This document shows, one piece after another, positions 13,642 through 13,829 of a stretch of DNA of 13,829 bases; within the stretch, counting starts at the first letter, position 1; each line of letters opens with the position of its first letter. The stretch is from Negativicutes bacterium. GTDB lineage: Bacteria > Bacillota > Negativicutes > SKW292. A model generated the notes under the pieces. That model was not told where the DNA came from, ran no database searches, and saw only the letters and a program-made list of their open reading frames with translations. The DNA lies in contig JAOAFP010000035.1 in the NCBI GenBank assembly GCA_026416215.1, positions 1 to 13,829 of the forward strand, given 5' to 3'. Both the position numbers and the translations under genes were made by a program.

Positions 13642-13829
13642 TTATTCGGTCCGTTCACGGATGATCTCAACCCCGCCGGCCAAATTGGCGAACCTCTTCT
13701 TGGCCGCCTTGCCAATCGCGTAAGTGGCGGCTGCATCCACTGTCCCGCCGATCAGCCCCCCGATCAGGGGAATTACCCGGCTGAATCTGGCAACACGGCT
13801 GGCACTCTGCCTGGTCAGCAGTCTAGAAC
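13642..13829 (-). CDS. C-terminal end of an EcsC-like protein, 5' part beyond window
   Basis: About 62 residues are readable before TAA (13642-13644), too short for confident assignment. The text SRVIPLIGGLIGGTVDAAAT (about residues 18-37 of the visible part), followed by YAIGKAAKKRFA, has the Gly-rich hydrophobic segment and the IGxxAKxxF ending seen at the C-terminus of EcsC-family proteins, which are membrane-associated and of unclear function. The start and most of the protein lie to the right of the window. It is upstream of, and probably co-transcribed with, the DUF1232 gene. Confidence 0.5.
   Translation of the reverse strand, partial: SRLLTRQSASRVARFSRVIPLIGGLIGGTVDAAATYAIGKAAKKRFANLAGGVEIIRERTE

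Noticed and set aside
1..13829. CRISPR arrays, insertion sequences, prophage or defence genes
   Set aside because: No regularly spaced DNA repeats, transposase or integrase signatures, or terminal inverted repeats were seen. All sizeable genes are accounted for by core functions and the small flanking genes.

Overview
The window is a piece of a GC-rich Bacillota (Firmicutes) chromosome, most like the high-GC Clostridia. The evidence is the gene order rpmG-secE-nusG-rplKAJL-rpoBC-rpsL, beta and beta' proteins of Firmicutes type with no insertion in the trigger loop, AGGAGG-type ribosome binding sites before nearly every gene, several GTG/TTG starts, and tRNA genes with encoded CCA ends. No mobile element, CRISPR array or integrated phage is visible. 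I cannot name the genus.

Layout, in order of transcription on the minus strand (right to left): an EcsC-like gene cut by the right edge and a small DUF1232 membrane protein (about 13323-13829); a plus-strand tRNA operon His-Gln-Lys (12975-13223) with its own promoter and a strong terminator; a minus-strand ferritin divergent from the tRNAs (12312-12824); then the long translation/transcription block: rpmG (L33), secE, nusG, rplK, rplA, rplJ, rplL, rpoB, rpoC and, at the left edge, rpsL lacking only its last codons. The block supplies ribosomal proteins, the essential SecE subunit of the protein export channel, the elongation factor NusG, and the two large subunits of RNA polymerase.

Control signals are unusually legible. 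There are near-consensus sigma-A promoters with 17-base spacers before rpmG, rpoB, rpsL, the ferritin and the tRNAs. Three leader or intergenic regions carry likely RNA switches: a terminator only about 10 bases downstream of the rpmG start site; an L10-type leader before rplJ with a terminator and a competing antiterminator pairing; and a stem of at least 17 bp between rplL and rpoB whose 3' arm contains the -35 box of the rpoB promoter.

The most interesting protein-level observation is in RpoC. It is about 1340 residues long, and the distance between the first and second cysteines of its second zinc cluster is 232 residues instead of the 74 of E. coli. The extra 158 residues come from a roughly 45-residue module being present three times rather than once. 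RpoB also has a long acidic C-terminal tail that ends in a basic segment. No wholly new multi-gene system is apparent; this is mainly a core housekeeping locus with unusual elaborations.
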